Assembly: GCA_038502055.1 (NCBI GenBank)
Contig: JAXRKN010000039.1
Span: 3,100,001 to 3,164,000 of the forward strand
Origin: Tanytarsus gracilentus
Lineage: Eukaryota; Arthropoda; Insecta; Diptera; Chironomidae
DNA length: 64,000 nucleotides
Direction of reading: 5' to 3'
Part shown: positions 11,338-22,272 of the stretch, piece after piece
How the letters are laid out: every line of letters starts with the position of its first letter
Numbering within the stretch: the first letter of the stretch is position 1
Notes under the pieces: generated by a model
Seen by the model: only the letters and a program-made list of their open reading frames with translations
The model's database searches: none
What the model was told of the DNA's origin: nothing
Translations under genes and position numbers: made by a program

Positions 11338-12638
11338 ATGGTCAATAACACGATAAAAATTACTCTAAATAATGCAAATGGAATTTATTATCCGGGACAA
11401 ATTGTTAGTGGTGAGTAACGGTGAAAATCTTCAGAGTTTGAAAAAGTTAACAATTTTGAAAAATGAATTTTCCATCCCATGATTTTACATTTCAATTTGT
11501 GTTTACACAAATAATTCCTGATGATAAATGCCAATATAAATTTCTCACTCATTCATTGCAGGCCTCGTCGAACTGAAGATTGTTGAAACTGTCAAAAAGA
11601 CACGAGGTAATTATAAGATGTGCATTGACCGGAGGACATAAAAATTATGTTAGTATGTCGCCATTGAGTCCTCCTACTCCACGGGGAGTGTGTGGTTCAA
11701 GGTCAAAATTTTCTCAAACTCTCTCACAAAAAAACCTGTAAAATAAAATACACATATGTGATGCGTGGGATGTGTGAAATTTATTGAAAAGCATTAAAAC
11801 TCTTCTTCGTGTAGGATTACGGTTGCTGGTTGAGGGAAAAGCTGTTTCGGAGTGGAGTGAACCGGCGGGCAAAAGCAATCGTACTTTTAGGGGTGAAGAG
11901 CGCTTCATCAACTACTCAACATATCTGTTTGGTGATAAAGATGGCGAGCAGCTGGAAATTCAAGTTGGATCTTACGCTTACAAATTCGCATGTCATCTCC
12001 CGCCAAATTTACCATACTCGGTCGAGGGCGATTTTGGAAATATTAAATATAAAATTGACGCTAAACTTGACATCCCATGGACACTTTGCGATCTTCAAGA
12101 GAAATTACCGTTCACAGTCGTCCGCAATGATGATCTCAACTTTATTCCCGAGTTGAAACTTGCACAGGAAGTCGAAGATGTTAAAAAGTTTTGTTGGGGC
12201 TTTTGTGGATCGAATCCACTCATCGTCAAAGTTCGAATACCCAAAAGTGGATATGCACTGGGCGAAAATGTTAATATGATCATAAAATATCGCAATGACA
12301 GCAATCACATCGTGGAGCATACGATGGTGACGTTAATAAAGAAGGAAAAATTCATATCGAGTGACCCAGTGACGAAAGATCGAATCAAGAAGACAAAAGT
12401 CATTGATTCGTGTGCTGAGGGTGTGAGCAAAAATTCAGAACTAAAAATCGATCATTACCTTCAAATTCCACAAGATATTTTGACCACCAATCGAAAGTTC
12501 TCTCAAGTCTATCAAATTTCGTACGAGATTAAAATTGTTGTCGCCACCGCCGGGTGCAGTTCGTCGCCCGTTTTAAAGATCCCCATCACAATCGGCAACG
12601 TGGGCGTTCGCGAAGTGCCTTCAATCAATATTAACTGA
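11338..12638 (+). CDS. Alpha-arrestin B (no PPxY tail)
   Basis: Three exons, 11338-11410, 11562-11606, 11815-12638, give 313 residues. The start ATG is in a conserved position: the protein opens VNNTIKITLNNANGIYYPGQ like its neighbours. Arrestin N-domain features are RGEERFINYSTYLFG and the SVEGDFGNIKYKIDAKLDIPW block; the C domain has SGYALGENVNMIIKYRND and ends soon after IPITIGNVGVREVP. The protein stops about 70 residues earlier than A and D and has no PPxY or other proline-rich tail, so it cannot recruit NEDD4 ligases through that route. The stop is followed by a normal AT-rich 3' region, so this looks like genuine loss rather than truncation by a frameshift. Confidence 0.9.
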
Positions 12639-13527
12639 GATGTGAGGAAGAAAATCACCACATGTGCATTTATACCGTAGCTTTAACTATTCTTAGTTAC
12701 GATAAAGGAGGAGGAAGAAAAGTATTTTGTAAACTAACAGTGAAAAAAGTGTTTGTGAGAGAGAGCAAGTTAATGAAAATTTTGGATGAAAGTGGAGGTG
12801 ATGTAACGCGAGTCAAGAAATTAATTTGTTTATTATTTTTTTTCGATGGTCAAAAATAATTTCCTACTAAAATAAAAATAACTTTCATCGTCCTATTGCC
12901 CTCCAATTCATCCACCTTTATATTGACTGAAAAAATTATCGTAAAATAGAATCGATTTTTTTGCGAGATTTTTTTATACTGCAAATCTCAATCAACATGT
13001 GTAATTTTTTTCTTTCTTTCTCTAATATTTAAAACGTGCGTACAGCGCGCGTACTTTTCTAATCCTTTTAATGTTTTGTTTAAAAAGTAATAAAGCATTA
13101 ACTTGATCAACAAAAGCATGGTTCATTGTTTAGTTTTTGCGCGATTTGTAAGAACAGATTGTTTTTTTTTCTCAGAAACTATGTCGCGTGTTTTATTTTT
13201 TAAACAACTTCCTTTGAATATTTCTTTGTTTCTGAAAATGGTGGAAATTTTCAACGATTGAAAAATATTATAAAGGGCAGCCCTATAAATTCAAATATTT
13301 AACGGCTATTTTTTAAATTCTAATCTCCATTTTATAACAAACTTGTTGATAAAATCTGAACACTTCCTTGAACAACATCAGACATGCATTAATTAGAAGC
13401 AATTACTGACGTTCTATGAATGACAATGAACTCATTAATTTAAGATTATTTACTTGAGATATCTTCCAATATGATTTATTTTCCACAACTGAAAATTTCT
13501 CATTGTATTTTGAGAGGTCGAAGGAAA

Positions 13528-14880
13528 ATGAAGAAGCTCTCGGCGCAAATTTCAGCTCGACTTTCAAGTAGACAATCGATAAAAACGCCAGTCCCGCTTT
13601 ATTATGCGTCGCTTGATATAAAGTTTGATCATCATTCTAAGGATTATTTTATGCCTGGAGACGAAGTTGCTGGTAAATTAAATTTTTTTCTATAACAATG
13701 AAGAATTTTCTTGAAATTTTTCTAGGCACTGTTGAGTTGCATGTCGAGAGGAGACTCAATAAAGCTAAGGGTAAGAAAAAATTCTGAAATATTTTCAAGC
13801 TCTAACAAAACATTCTTCAGGCTTGAAGCTCACAATAATAGGTATCGCAAGGTGTGGATGGAAAAAGGGTAAAGGAAAGTCATCGATTAAATTCGAAGGT
13901 CGCGAGAAAATTTTCGAGTCGCATCAATATTTTTTTGGAAAACCAAATGCGGAGCCAGTCGAGTTACCCACTGGAATACACCTGTACAAGTTTTCGTGTA
14001 AAATGCCCATGTCTGTGGTCTCATCACACCATGGAACGCATGGCGCGATTAATTATAAGGTGGAGATAAAAAATAATTATTGAAAATTAAATTTAGATAA
14101 AAATTTTTAGGTCATAGCAACGCTCGATGTTTCAGGAATGAAAGACATTGTTTATGAGAAACCATTCACAGTTCTCCGCATTGAAAATCTCAATGATTTT
14201 CCTTGGATGCGATGCGCTGTTGATAATGAAATCGAGTTCAGTGACACTTTTGCATGTTGCGAGTCTCAACCCCTCGGGATGTTTCTGAAAGTTAATAAAA
14301 GTGGATTTGGTCTTGGTGAGAAAATACAAGTTGAAGTTCAAGCTACAAATCAGGGGCAGACCATTTTTGACACGACATCGCTGTCACTCGATAGAGTTGA
14401 GATTTGCAACAGCACTAAGCCAGTGTCAAACTCTACAAAGTCGAGAAAAATCATCACGTACGTTAAAATGAGGGAAATAAGAGCTTTTGAAGAGCTCGCG
14501 TGGGAAGAAGAGTTGACGATCCCGAAAGATATGCCAGTGACTAGCTTTAAGCTCTGTGAAGTCTTACAAATTACTTATGAGCTTAATTTCATGGCAAAAT
14601 CAACCAAGACTGCAACAGCCAACGTGTACCTTCCGATCACTATCGGACACATTTCATTAAAGAGTGAAGAGAAGAAAGAATCGTTGACGAGTGTTGACGA
14701 TCAGTCAGCACAAATTGTAGAAACTTTGGTGGTTCCAGAGCTAAGTAAAAATTTTAAAATTGATTTAATTGAAAACTTAAAATTGTTATATTTTTTTCAG
14801 CCCGACTCACTAAATCTGCATCCACTGCCAGCACAAAAAAATCAAATCAGCAACCATCAAAATGGACTTTCGTCGTCTAA
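13528..14880 (+). CDS. Alpha-arrestin C (divergent, no PPxY)
   Basis: Five exons, 13528-13672, 13726-13770, 13821-14059, 14111-14744, 14801-14880, give 380 residues. An in-frame upstream ATG at 13471 would add 19. The N domain is more diverged than in the neighbours and has an extended basic Ser-rich leader (MKKLSAQISARLSSRQS). The N-domain core has KFEGREKIFESHQYFFG and HGAINYK; the C domain has KSGFGLGEKIQVEVQATNQG and YLPITIGHISL. I prefer splicing 14744 to 14801, which ends the protein at KWTFVV. Reading through that 56-bp intron would give a long tail to 15049. Neither form has a PPxY motif. Confidence 0.85.
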
Positions 14881-15194
14881 TTATCGTCTAATTTCGAGTG
14901 TGCCTCGCACGTGCTTGTTGTTTCTGTTGACAAATTTTTTTTCCACTTATCTGATAACGACCATCGACACACACATAAAAGTATCATTATCGCACATTAG
15001 TCAGAAAGAGAGAATTGATAAATACGAGAGTGAAAAATATTTACTTTGAGAACTTTACACATCGACGTTCAGTTTGAGTAATGAGCTCAAAGTGTGAACA
15101 TGAAATAGAAAAAAAAATATCTTTATTTTTGAAAGCTTTGCATATTATCAAATCTGATATCGTTTCGATTGATAAGCGCTCATAAAATTCTGCA

Positions 15195-16793
15195 ATGGTG
15201 GTGAAGTGTGAAGTGAAGTTTGATAACAATCCAAATGGCGTTTATTTTGCTGGTCAGGTGAGAAATGCGAAAAATTCAATATACTCGGGTCATTAGTCGT
15301 AAAATATTAAATAAAGCTTTCATTGTTCTACAGACGCTGGCGGGAGTTGTGGAATTAACAATAGATGAAGCAAAAACAATTCGAGGTAATAATTTTAAAA
15401 AGCTCAATATTTAATAATTATTTAATAATTTAAATTAAAAATTAATTTGTCTAGGTTTGATTTTAAAAATTGAAGGATCTGCAAAAGTTGAATGGGCAGA
15501 GGTATGTAAATTTATTTTAAATTAAATTAAACTTTCAATTTTATTAAATTTAGACGAAACATGATCGTCACAACACCGTACATCGAAACCACCATCACCA
15601 TAATAATATAACAAATTCAAGAACAGTCCACTACTCAGGTCGCGAAGACTACATTTCATCAGTATTTTATTTAATCGGAAGCGCAGATGGTATGACTTTA
15701 ATAATTTATTAAATTTAGTTTAATTTTTTTTAAATAGGAAGTGAGATTGCCTTATCACCTGGTCATTATCGTTATAATTTTCAAGCAGCTTTACCAGCTC
15801 AATTGCCAACCTCGTGTGAGGCGCCTTATGGAGCTATCAGATATTTATTGAGTGTTGTGCTAGGTACGTTAAAATTATTTAAAGTAAATTTTAAACTATT
15901 TTTTCCTTTTAGATCGACCCTACAAATTCGACTTGACCTACAAAGTTGCATTCACAGTCATCAAACAATTAGATCTAAACTATGAAAATCCTTCACTTTT
16001 ACTTCCCGTTAAAATGGAAACGATGAAGACATTTTGTTGCGGCATCTGCAAGACCAAACCTCTTTTTGTGTCCGCATCAATTCCAATGGGTGGTTATGTA
16101 CCAGGTCAAGCTATAAGTGTTTCTATTCAGATTAATAATGAGTCGAGTGTTGATGTTCAAGATGTGAGAGTGACACTGAAAAAAATTGTTCGATATAACT
16201 CTCAAATTCCACATGCATGGACGAAAGAGGAGAGAACAACCGAAGCTGAACTTAGATGTGGTGGAGTAAAGAAAAGAAACAAAATTGCTTATACTCAAGA
16301 ACTATTTATTCCTGCAATTCCACCCACAAATATTAATTATTGTCGTGTGCTTAAAGTTTGCTACGAAGTTCAAGTTAAATGTAAAGTCTCGAGTATGTCT
16401 TTTAGTCCGGTGATTATAATCCCAATTGTCATTGGGACGGTTCCATTAAACCTTAATCAAAATATGAATTGTGAAATTCCTCCTGCTGTTATGATGACAC
16501 CAATGATAGAGAACATGAGCTATGATCAAATGCTTGGATCGTTCACACCTCAAGTCAACAATCCAAATTTACCACCAACCTACGCTGAAGCTATTTACAC
16601 ACAAGAAAACGGAAATCCGATTGAAATATCACAAATTGGTGAGCACACGATGGGAAATATTAAAACTTTTAATCCAATGTATCCAGTTTATTACGGGCAT
16701 GATCAAACGACAAATGAAAGTAATTTAAATGTTTTTCAACTTCAACAACCGCGTGGCAGCGTTTCGGAACCGAGAGTTCTTGAAAGATATTAA
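15195..16793 (+). CDS. Alpha-arrestin D (PPxY tail, His-rich loop)
   Basis: Six exons, 15195-15257, 15334-15385, 15455-15501, 15554-15689, 15738-15863, 15913-16793, give 434 residues. It starts MVVKCEVKFDNNPNGVYFAG. The N-domain loop before HYSGREDYISSVFYLIGS carries a His cluster (five consecutive His within HRNHHHHHNN), which the neighbours lack. The C domain includes SIPMGGYVPGQAISVSIQI and IIPIVIGTVPL. The tail contains LPPTYAEA, a PPxY motif, and later FNPMYPVYYG, which resembles the FQPRYPVWNF end of A. The gene is more finely split by introns than A and B. Confidence 0.93.
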
Positions 16794-17155
16794 ATTTATC
16801 TAAAAATGTATTTTATTTATCTGACATTCTTTAAATTTTAATAAAATTTATTTCTACTGGATTAATTGAATTTTTGTACTTTTAAAGTACACCCTTAATT
16901 AAATTGATAAGAGAATAACAAACGTAATTGTGTGGTTATTATTTAATCAATTATGTGACTCAGAAATTTAATTTGAAGAATGACGATGATGGCTGTCATA
17001 AATGACGCAAACGAATTTGTCACGTTTTTAAATTTCAGGAGGGAAACCTCAACGGTGAGTAACAAGTTGTTTTACACATTCGTTATAAAGTTGTGCCTGA
17101 GATAAAATAATAATTATAGTTTTCAACTGTTAAATAACTCGAATTTGACAAATTC

Positions 17156-17166
17156 TTATCTAATCA
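17156..17166 (+). promoter_or_regulatory. Conserved TTATCTAATCA motif upstream of arrestin E
   Basis: An 11-bp motif containing a GATA-factor site (TTATCT is the reverse complement of AGATAA) lies about 100 bp upstream of the arrestin E ATG. The identical 11 bases occur about 90 bp upstream of arrestin F at 19089-19099. Confidence 0.35.
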
Positions 17167-17259
17167 CAACCACTAATTCATTTGAAGTGGCTTTTCAAAT
17201 GTATTGATCAAAAATTTATTTAGTCCATTTTGTGAGCTTCAATCAAAAAGAAGTTTAAA

Positions 17260-18822
17260 ATGCCAAAATGCTCGATTATTTTTGACAACAAGTCAAATGG
17301 AATTTATTACAGTGGTCAGACAATTTCTGGAAGTCTCATTTTGGATAATGAAAAGACCCGAAAAATCACTTCAATTTCGTTGACATTTGAAGGCAACTCA
17401 AAAGTAAAAAAAATTGTAAAATAATTTCTGAAATTAATCAAATGTTTTTCAGTGCAAATGGTCAAAACAGGAATCACGATATTCCATTGTAAAGTACAGA
17501 GGAAGAGAACATTTCATTAAAGAGGTTAAAGAAATAATTTCGAGTGACATTAAGGGTGATAAAATTATTAAAAAATGACTCATTAACGTTTAATTTAAAA
17601 TTTGCAGGTAAAGAATTTGAAATTTCGAAAGGACTTCATGAATATCCATTTTCGTTTAAAATGTCACAAAGATTTCCCTCAAGGTGAAAAAGTTAAATTT
17701 TTTCATAAAATAATTTTTTTGAAATTATATTTTAAAAGTGTTGAAGCTATTGATACTAAGTTCCACTGGGGAGGCACTGCTGGACGTAATTACATACTTT
17801 AAATTTTAAGATTTTTTAAATTTTAAATTGTGTTTTACAGTTTGTGGTTACATCCGATACCTCTTAATTGTAAGTTTGTGAGCATCAAATCATGCAAATT
17901 AACGAAAATAATTTTTTAAACAGTTTAAGATCGAACGCGTGATGAGTGCAGATATCAAGCAAGAATTTCCCTTGACGATTATCAAGAAATTTGATTTAAA
18001 TCTTGCTGATGCTCGATTCTGCAAACCGATTTTTATTGAAGACACGAAACATTTTTCTCTGTCCTCAAACCCACCACTTTTTATGTCTATTGATGCCCCA
18101 ATTTGTGGATTTGTGTGCGGAGAAAAAGCTAAATTTTTCGTGAGCTACAATAATGAATCAAACACGGATGTTACACAGACGAAAGTTCAATTAGTAAAAA
18201 TCAACACGTATCATGCCTATGAACCGAAAATTAACACTAAGATTGGAAGTGAGGACTTATCATCAGCCATTTTCCCAGGTGTTCCTAAAAAATCGTCTAA
18301 AAACATCGAAACCCAACTGATTATTCCTTCTGTTGCTCCAACTTCTGATGGATCAAGCCGGGTTCTAAGTATTTCCTATGAAATTCATATCAGTGCTATT
18401 TTTGGTGGATTTAGCTCAGAACTTACTTTAAAAGTTCCTGTAATCATCGGTTCTGTTGCATATGATCCTTTCACGATTTCAAAAAACTTGTCGTTTGATG
18501 ATGATGAAGAGGATGAAATACCCGAGTATGATCAAGTTGCATCACCTCAAGTTCAATCTTCACGAACACCTCAGCAACCAAATATTCGATCAATTTTCAC
18601 GAGAGGTTCAAACGCATGGAGTTTAGGTCCTAGTACCTCAACTACTTTCATGCAAAGAACACCTGTTTCCATAATTCCAGAGAATTTTGAATTACGTAAG
18701 ATGATTTAGAATTTTAATTGTATGAAATTAATCATTTAAAATTTACAGCACCACCAACCTACATGGAAGCAACTTCTGGTCGACCACTCGACAATGCTGA
18801 AGAAAAAGCAGCTAATTCTTAA
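17260..18822 (+). CDS. Alpha-arrestin E (PPxY on separate last exon)
   Basis: Seven exons, 17260-17403, 17453-17555, 17608-17683, 17739-17785, 17841-17869, 17924-18695, 18749-18822, give 414 residues. N domain: MPKCSIIFDNKSNGIYYSGQ, then SLTFEGNSKCKW and YRGREHFIKEV. C domain: DAPICGFVCGEKAKFFVSYN and LKVPVIIGSV. An acidic patch (FDDDEEDEIPEYD) precedes the tail. The last exon encodes PPPTYMEATSG, so the PPxY motif sits on its own small exon and could be removed by alternative splicing or intron retention. The first six exon lengths equal those of F exactly (144, 103, 76, 47, 29, 772 nt), showing a recent tandem duplication. Confidence 0.93.
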
Positions 18823-19088
18823 TCCGGCTTCTCAGTGTTTAATTTTGTTCAAGTAAATATCCACAAAAATAACTAGAGTCAACAAATGTTATAAACCGAC
18901 TTATTTGATTCTTAAAATATTTTTATCATGACTACTGAGTATGACGTAATTTCATTTACTCACGTTTTTCAGAGGAAAGCCAAATAAATGAGTCATAAAG
19001 TTATGAACAACTTTTTTTTATATAAATCTTGACCTAAAATAAACTCGCACGTGTCATCTAATTTATATTTTGTTGTAATCGAATTTTT

Positions 19089-19099
19089 TTATCTAATCA
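19089..19099 (+). promoter_or_regulatory. Conserved TTATCTAATCA motif upstream of arrestin F
   Basis: The same 11 bases as at 17156-17166, about 90 bp before the ATG of arrestin F. A TCAGTC initiator-like sequence follows near 19150. Confidence 0.35.
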
Positions 19100-19181
19100 T
19101 GTGTGGCTTCTTATCATGTGATTGTAGTTTTTATACTTTAAAAATATATTCAGTCTTGTTTGTACCTTAAAGCAGTGCAAA

Positions 19182-20848
19182 ATGCCTGGTGTTTTAATTT
19201 CTTATGATAACAATTCAAAAGGAATATTTTATAGTGGACAATCATTGAGCGGCACTATAAGCTTTGATAATGAAAAGAGTAGAAAATTTCACTCAATTTC
19301 TTTGACTTTTGAGGGCTATGCAAAGGTATCAAAAAAATTTAAATTTGAATTTATTTGAAAGCATCTTAAATTTCAGTGTAAATGGAGGAAAAGGAAATCA
19401 AAAAATAATACAGTTACTTATAGAGGCAGACAAGACTTCGTCAATCAAGTAACATTTCTTATATCGAGCGATATCGAAGGTTAAAAATTTTATAGTCGAT
19501 AGATTGAGAGAAAATATTTTTTTAAATAAATTTTTAGGAAAACAATTGGAGTTGGAGAAAGGTCTTCATAAATATCCTTTCAGATTTAGAATCCCAGATA
19601 GTTTTCCAACAAGGTAAAAAATAGTTTTAATGAAATTAAATATTAACGTGCAACTTTTAGTATTGAAGCTTGCAAGGATGATCTTGGTTGGGGAAGCACG
19701 TATGGACGTAAGATAAAACTTGTGTTAATTTAAAGATTTTAACTTTGGACATTTTTCAGTCCGTGGCTGCGTTCGTTATCTTTTGACTGTGAGTATTTTT
19801 ATATAAAAAAGTTCCACTTTCATGAAATAATTTTTACAGCTTAAAGCAACACGTTCGTGGAAGTCTGATATTAAACAAGAATTTCCAATAACGATAATTA
19901 AAAATTATAATTTAAATTTTGCCGATCCTCGCTACCAATCGCCAGTGACTGTTAAGGAAACAAAAAATTTTACCTTTTCAAGTAAAGCGCTTCACATGTC
20001 AGTTGACGCTCAGCTCACTGGATTTGTTTGTGGACAAAAGGCAAGATTTCTTGTAAGCTACAACAATGAGTCGAGTACGGATGTTGCTCAAACTAAAGTG
20101 CAGCTGGTTAGAATTAACCAATATAACGCAGACAATCCAAAAAGAGTAACAAAAACGGGAAATGAGGGAATCGCGTTGTCAACGTTCGAAGGAGTTCCAG
20201 GAAAAACGACTAAAAATGTTGAAGTACATCTAGTGATTCCTTCTGTGGCTCCATCATCAGATGGATCATGCAGTGTTATGGTTATTTCATATGAAATACA
20301 AGTTACTGCTGTTTTTGGAGGTCTTCATTCCGATCATACATTAACAATTCCCATAGTGATCGGTACCGTCCCATATCTTTCTGCTGAAATTTTGACACAA
20401 CTTCCCATCTATGAGGAGGCTTTCAATTATCCTTCAGCATCAGCACCACTTGCAACATTAGATGTGAAGAACGATCAAAGACCACAGGATCAAACACTAA
20501 TTGATAGACATTCGATTGGCTTTGGATGGAATTTTGGAGCCAGCACTTCGACTGCTTATGTAGAGCGACCTTCTGCACCTGTTCCAACCACGCCAGAGGC
20601 TTATGATATGCGTAAGTTGAAGTTAAAGATAATTTTTTTTATAAACCAAACCTTAATATTTTGAAATTACAGCACCGCCAAGCTACATTGAAGCCATCAA
20701 TGGACATGCATTAGAAAATTCTGAGGGACATGCAACAAACCCCGAAACAAGTGAAAGACAAACAATTAATTTCACTCCGAGCTATCCAGTTTATAATTTC
20801 GACCAAGAAGAAGATTTACCACCAAAATACAACCACAAATATCGCTAA
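19182..20848 (+). CDS. Alpha-arrestin F (two PPxY motifs)
   Basis: Seven exons, 19182-19325, 19377-19479, 19538-19613, 19661-19707, 19760-19788, 19840-20611, 20673-20848, give 448 residues. It starts MPGVLISYDNNSKGIFYSGQ and continues SLTFEGYAKCKW and YRGRQDFVNQVTFLISSD. The C domain has DAQLTGFVCGQKARFLVSYN and LTIPIVIGTVPY. The last exon encodes APPSYIEAING and later LPPKYNHKYR, two PPxY motifs about 45 residues apart; paired motifs are usual in mammalian ARRDC proteins and increase NEDD4 avidity. It is the closest paralogue of E. Confidence 0.93.
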
Positions 20849-22272
20849 TCGTTTTGTTATCAAATTTTTATAAAAAATATTTTGATAAAACCATTAAATT
20901 TGTACAGTATTAAATGAAATTTGAAGTTCAAAAACATTTTTTGTGAGTGCTTTATAAAGAATAACAATAAATTAATTAAATGACAAAAAATCTATAATTT
21001 CAGTAGTTAAATTTACAAATATTGAAAACTATGTCGGCATTTTATGTTTTTAAATGTAATTAAGAGACTTGAAAGAAAATTTTCTAAATTTTCTTTTAAT
21101 TATAATTTTCACTTTAATTGATCGCTCAAAAAAGACTCACCGATTTAAAAATGTAGACAACGATTAAAAAATCAAAGGCAGCTCAATTTATGCGACGAAT
21201 ATGTTGGCCTCGTGTCCTCCACGCTCTCTGCGACTTCCTGAAATTGTAGATGAGGAGGAGTTGGCTTTAAAATTTTTTTGAGATGTGTATGAAAAATTTA
21301 TTTGAGGCAAAGAATTTCTTAAAATTTAATTTTAATTTTTTTTATAATTACGTTGTTTTTTTTTTTTCTTTCCTGTGATGATGATATAAAAGAAAGTTTT
21401 TTTCTTTTATATGTGAGGGGTTCCTACGTCTCCTACTGGAGCAAATTGAATTGCAAGCACAGCTGGTGTTTGCATCTCGTGAGAGGATGACATTCAATTT
21501 GAGACCAAACGTTACACAATTATTTTTGATTTTCTTAATTTTTTATTTCAGTTTTATAATCTTTCAGTTTAACTTAGCATATATACATATATTTTTTTTA
21601 GCATAATATTTTTGTTTTTTAATTCAACATAATTTTCTTTTTTAATTCAATATGTTTATTTTTGCTTAGCAGCTTTTAGCTGACAAGACTCCATGACTAT
21701 ATTTTCGAATTCAATTTACCTCCCGAACTTTCATTAAAATAAAATCCGTAAAACGTTTTTGATAATGAAAATATTCTGATAAGATTTGTTTAAGTATTGA
21801 GGTTGAGCATGGTCACGTTCGATTTATGATAACAGTATTTTATCAATTAATTACTTGTAATTTGAAATGACGTCATTTTTGATAGATTAAAGCTTGAATA
21901 AAAATTTCATAACAATTGTAATCCACTGACTCATTTTTGTTTATAAAAAAAAGGTTTCAATTTATTATTTTTATAAAAATAGCGTCTAATGACGTTAATT
22001 TTGGCGTGCTCTCAACTCTTATCATCTCTTGGACTTTATCACTTAAAAGTAGATTTATCGTCACTCACAGTGAACACTTGAATTTTTGTTCGGAATGCGT
22101 AAAGAGTTAATCATAGACTAAAATTGAATATTGATAAAACGTTCATATACGACAAATAAAATTAAATTTGTGACAGTAAAGAGTATAAATGAACGTTTTA
22201 TCAATATTCAATTTTAGTCTACTCACAGTGAACATTTAATTTTAGATTTTGGTGAAGTTAAGTTTAAGAATC
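20849..22272. other. Intergenic region F-G with GC-richer structured block
   Basis: No convincing gene. Two GC-richer islands at about 21190-21260 and 21415-21515 stand out from the A+T background. A 12-bp perfect hairpin lies at 21384-21412 with a 5-nt loop. The stem CAAATTGAAT/ATTCAATTTG (21442-21451 with 21492-21501) encloses a second stem TGCAAGCA/TGTTTGCA (21452-21459 with 21467-21474). A 33-bp perfect inverted repeat at 22114-22221 is listed separately. Confidence 0.5.
22114..22221. repeat. Perfect 33-bp inverted repeat, 42-nt loop
   Basis: The left arm at 22114-22146 begins TAGACTAAAATTGAATATTG. The right arm at 22189-22221 is its exact reverse complement. The loop is 22147-22188. The structure ends 52 bp before the ATG of arrestin G. 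A direct repeat ACTCACAGTGAACA lies on both sides, at about 22063 and 22221. It could be a small foldback element or a template-switch product. Confidence 0.9.

Noticed and set aside
14745..15049. Long C-terminal tail on arrestin C by read-through
   Set aside because: A good donor (AA/GTAAAA) and a T-rich acceptor at 14800 give a short intron; the read-through tail is low-complexity and continues into the 3' region.
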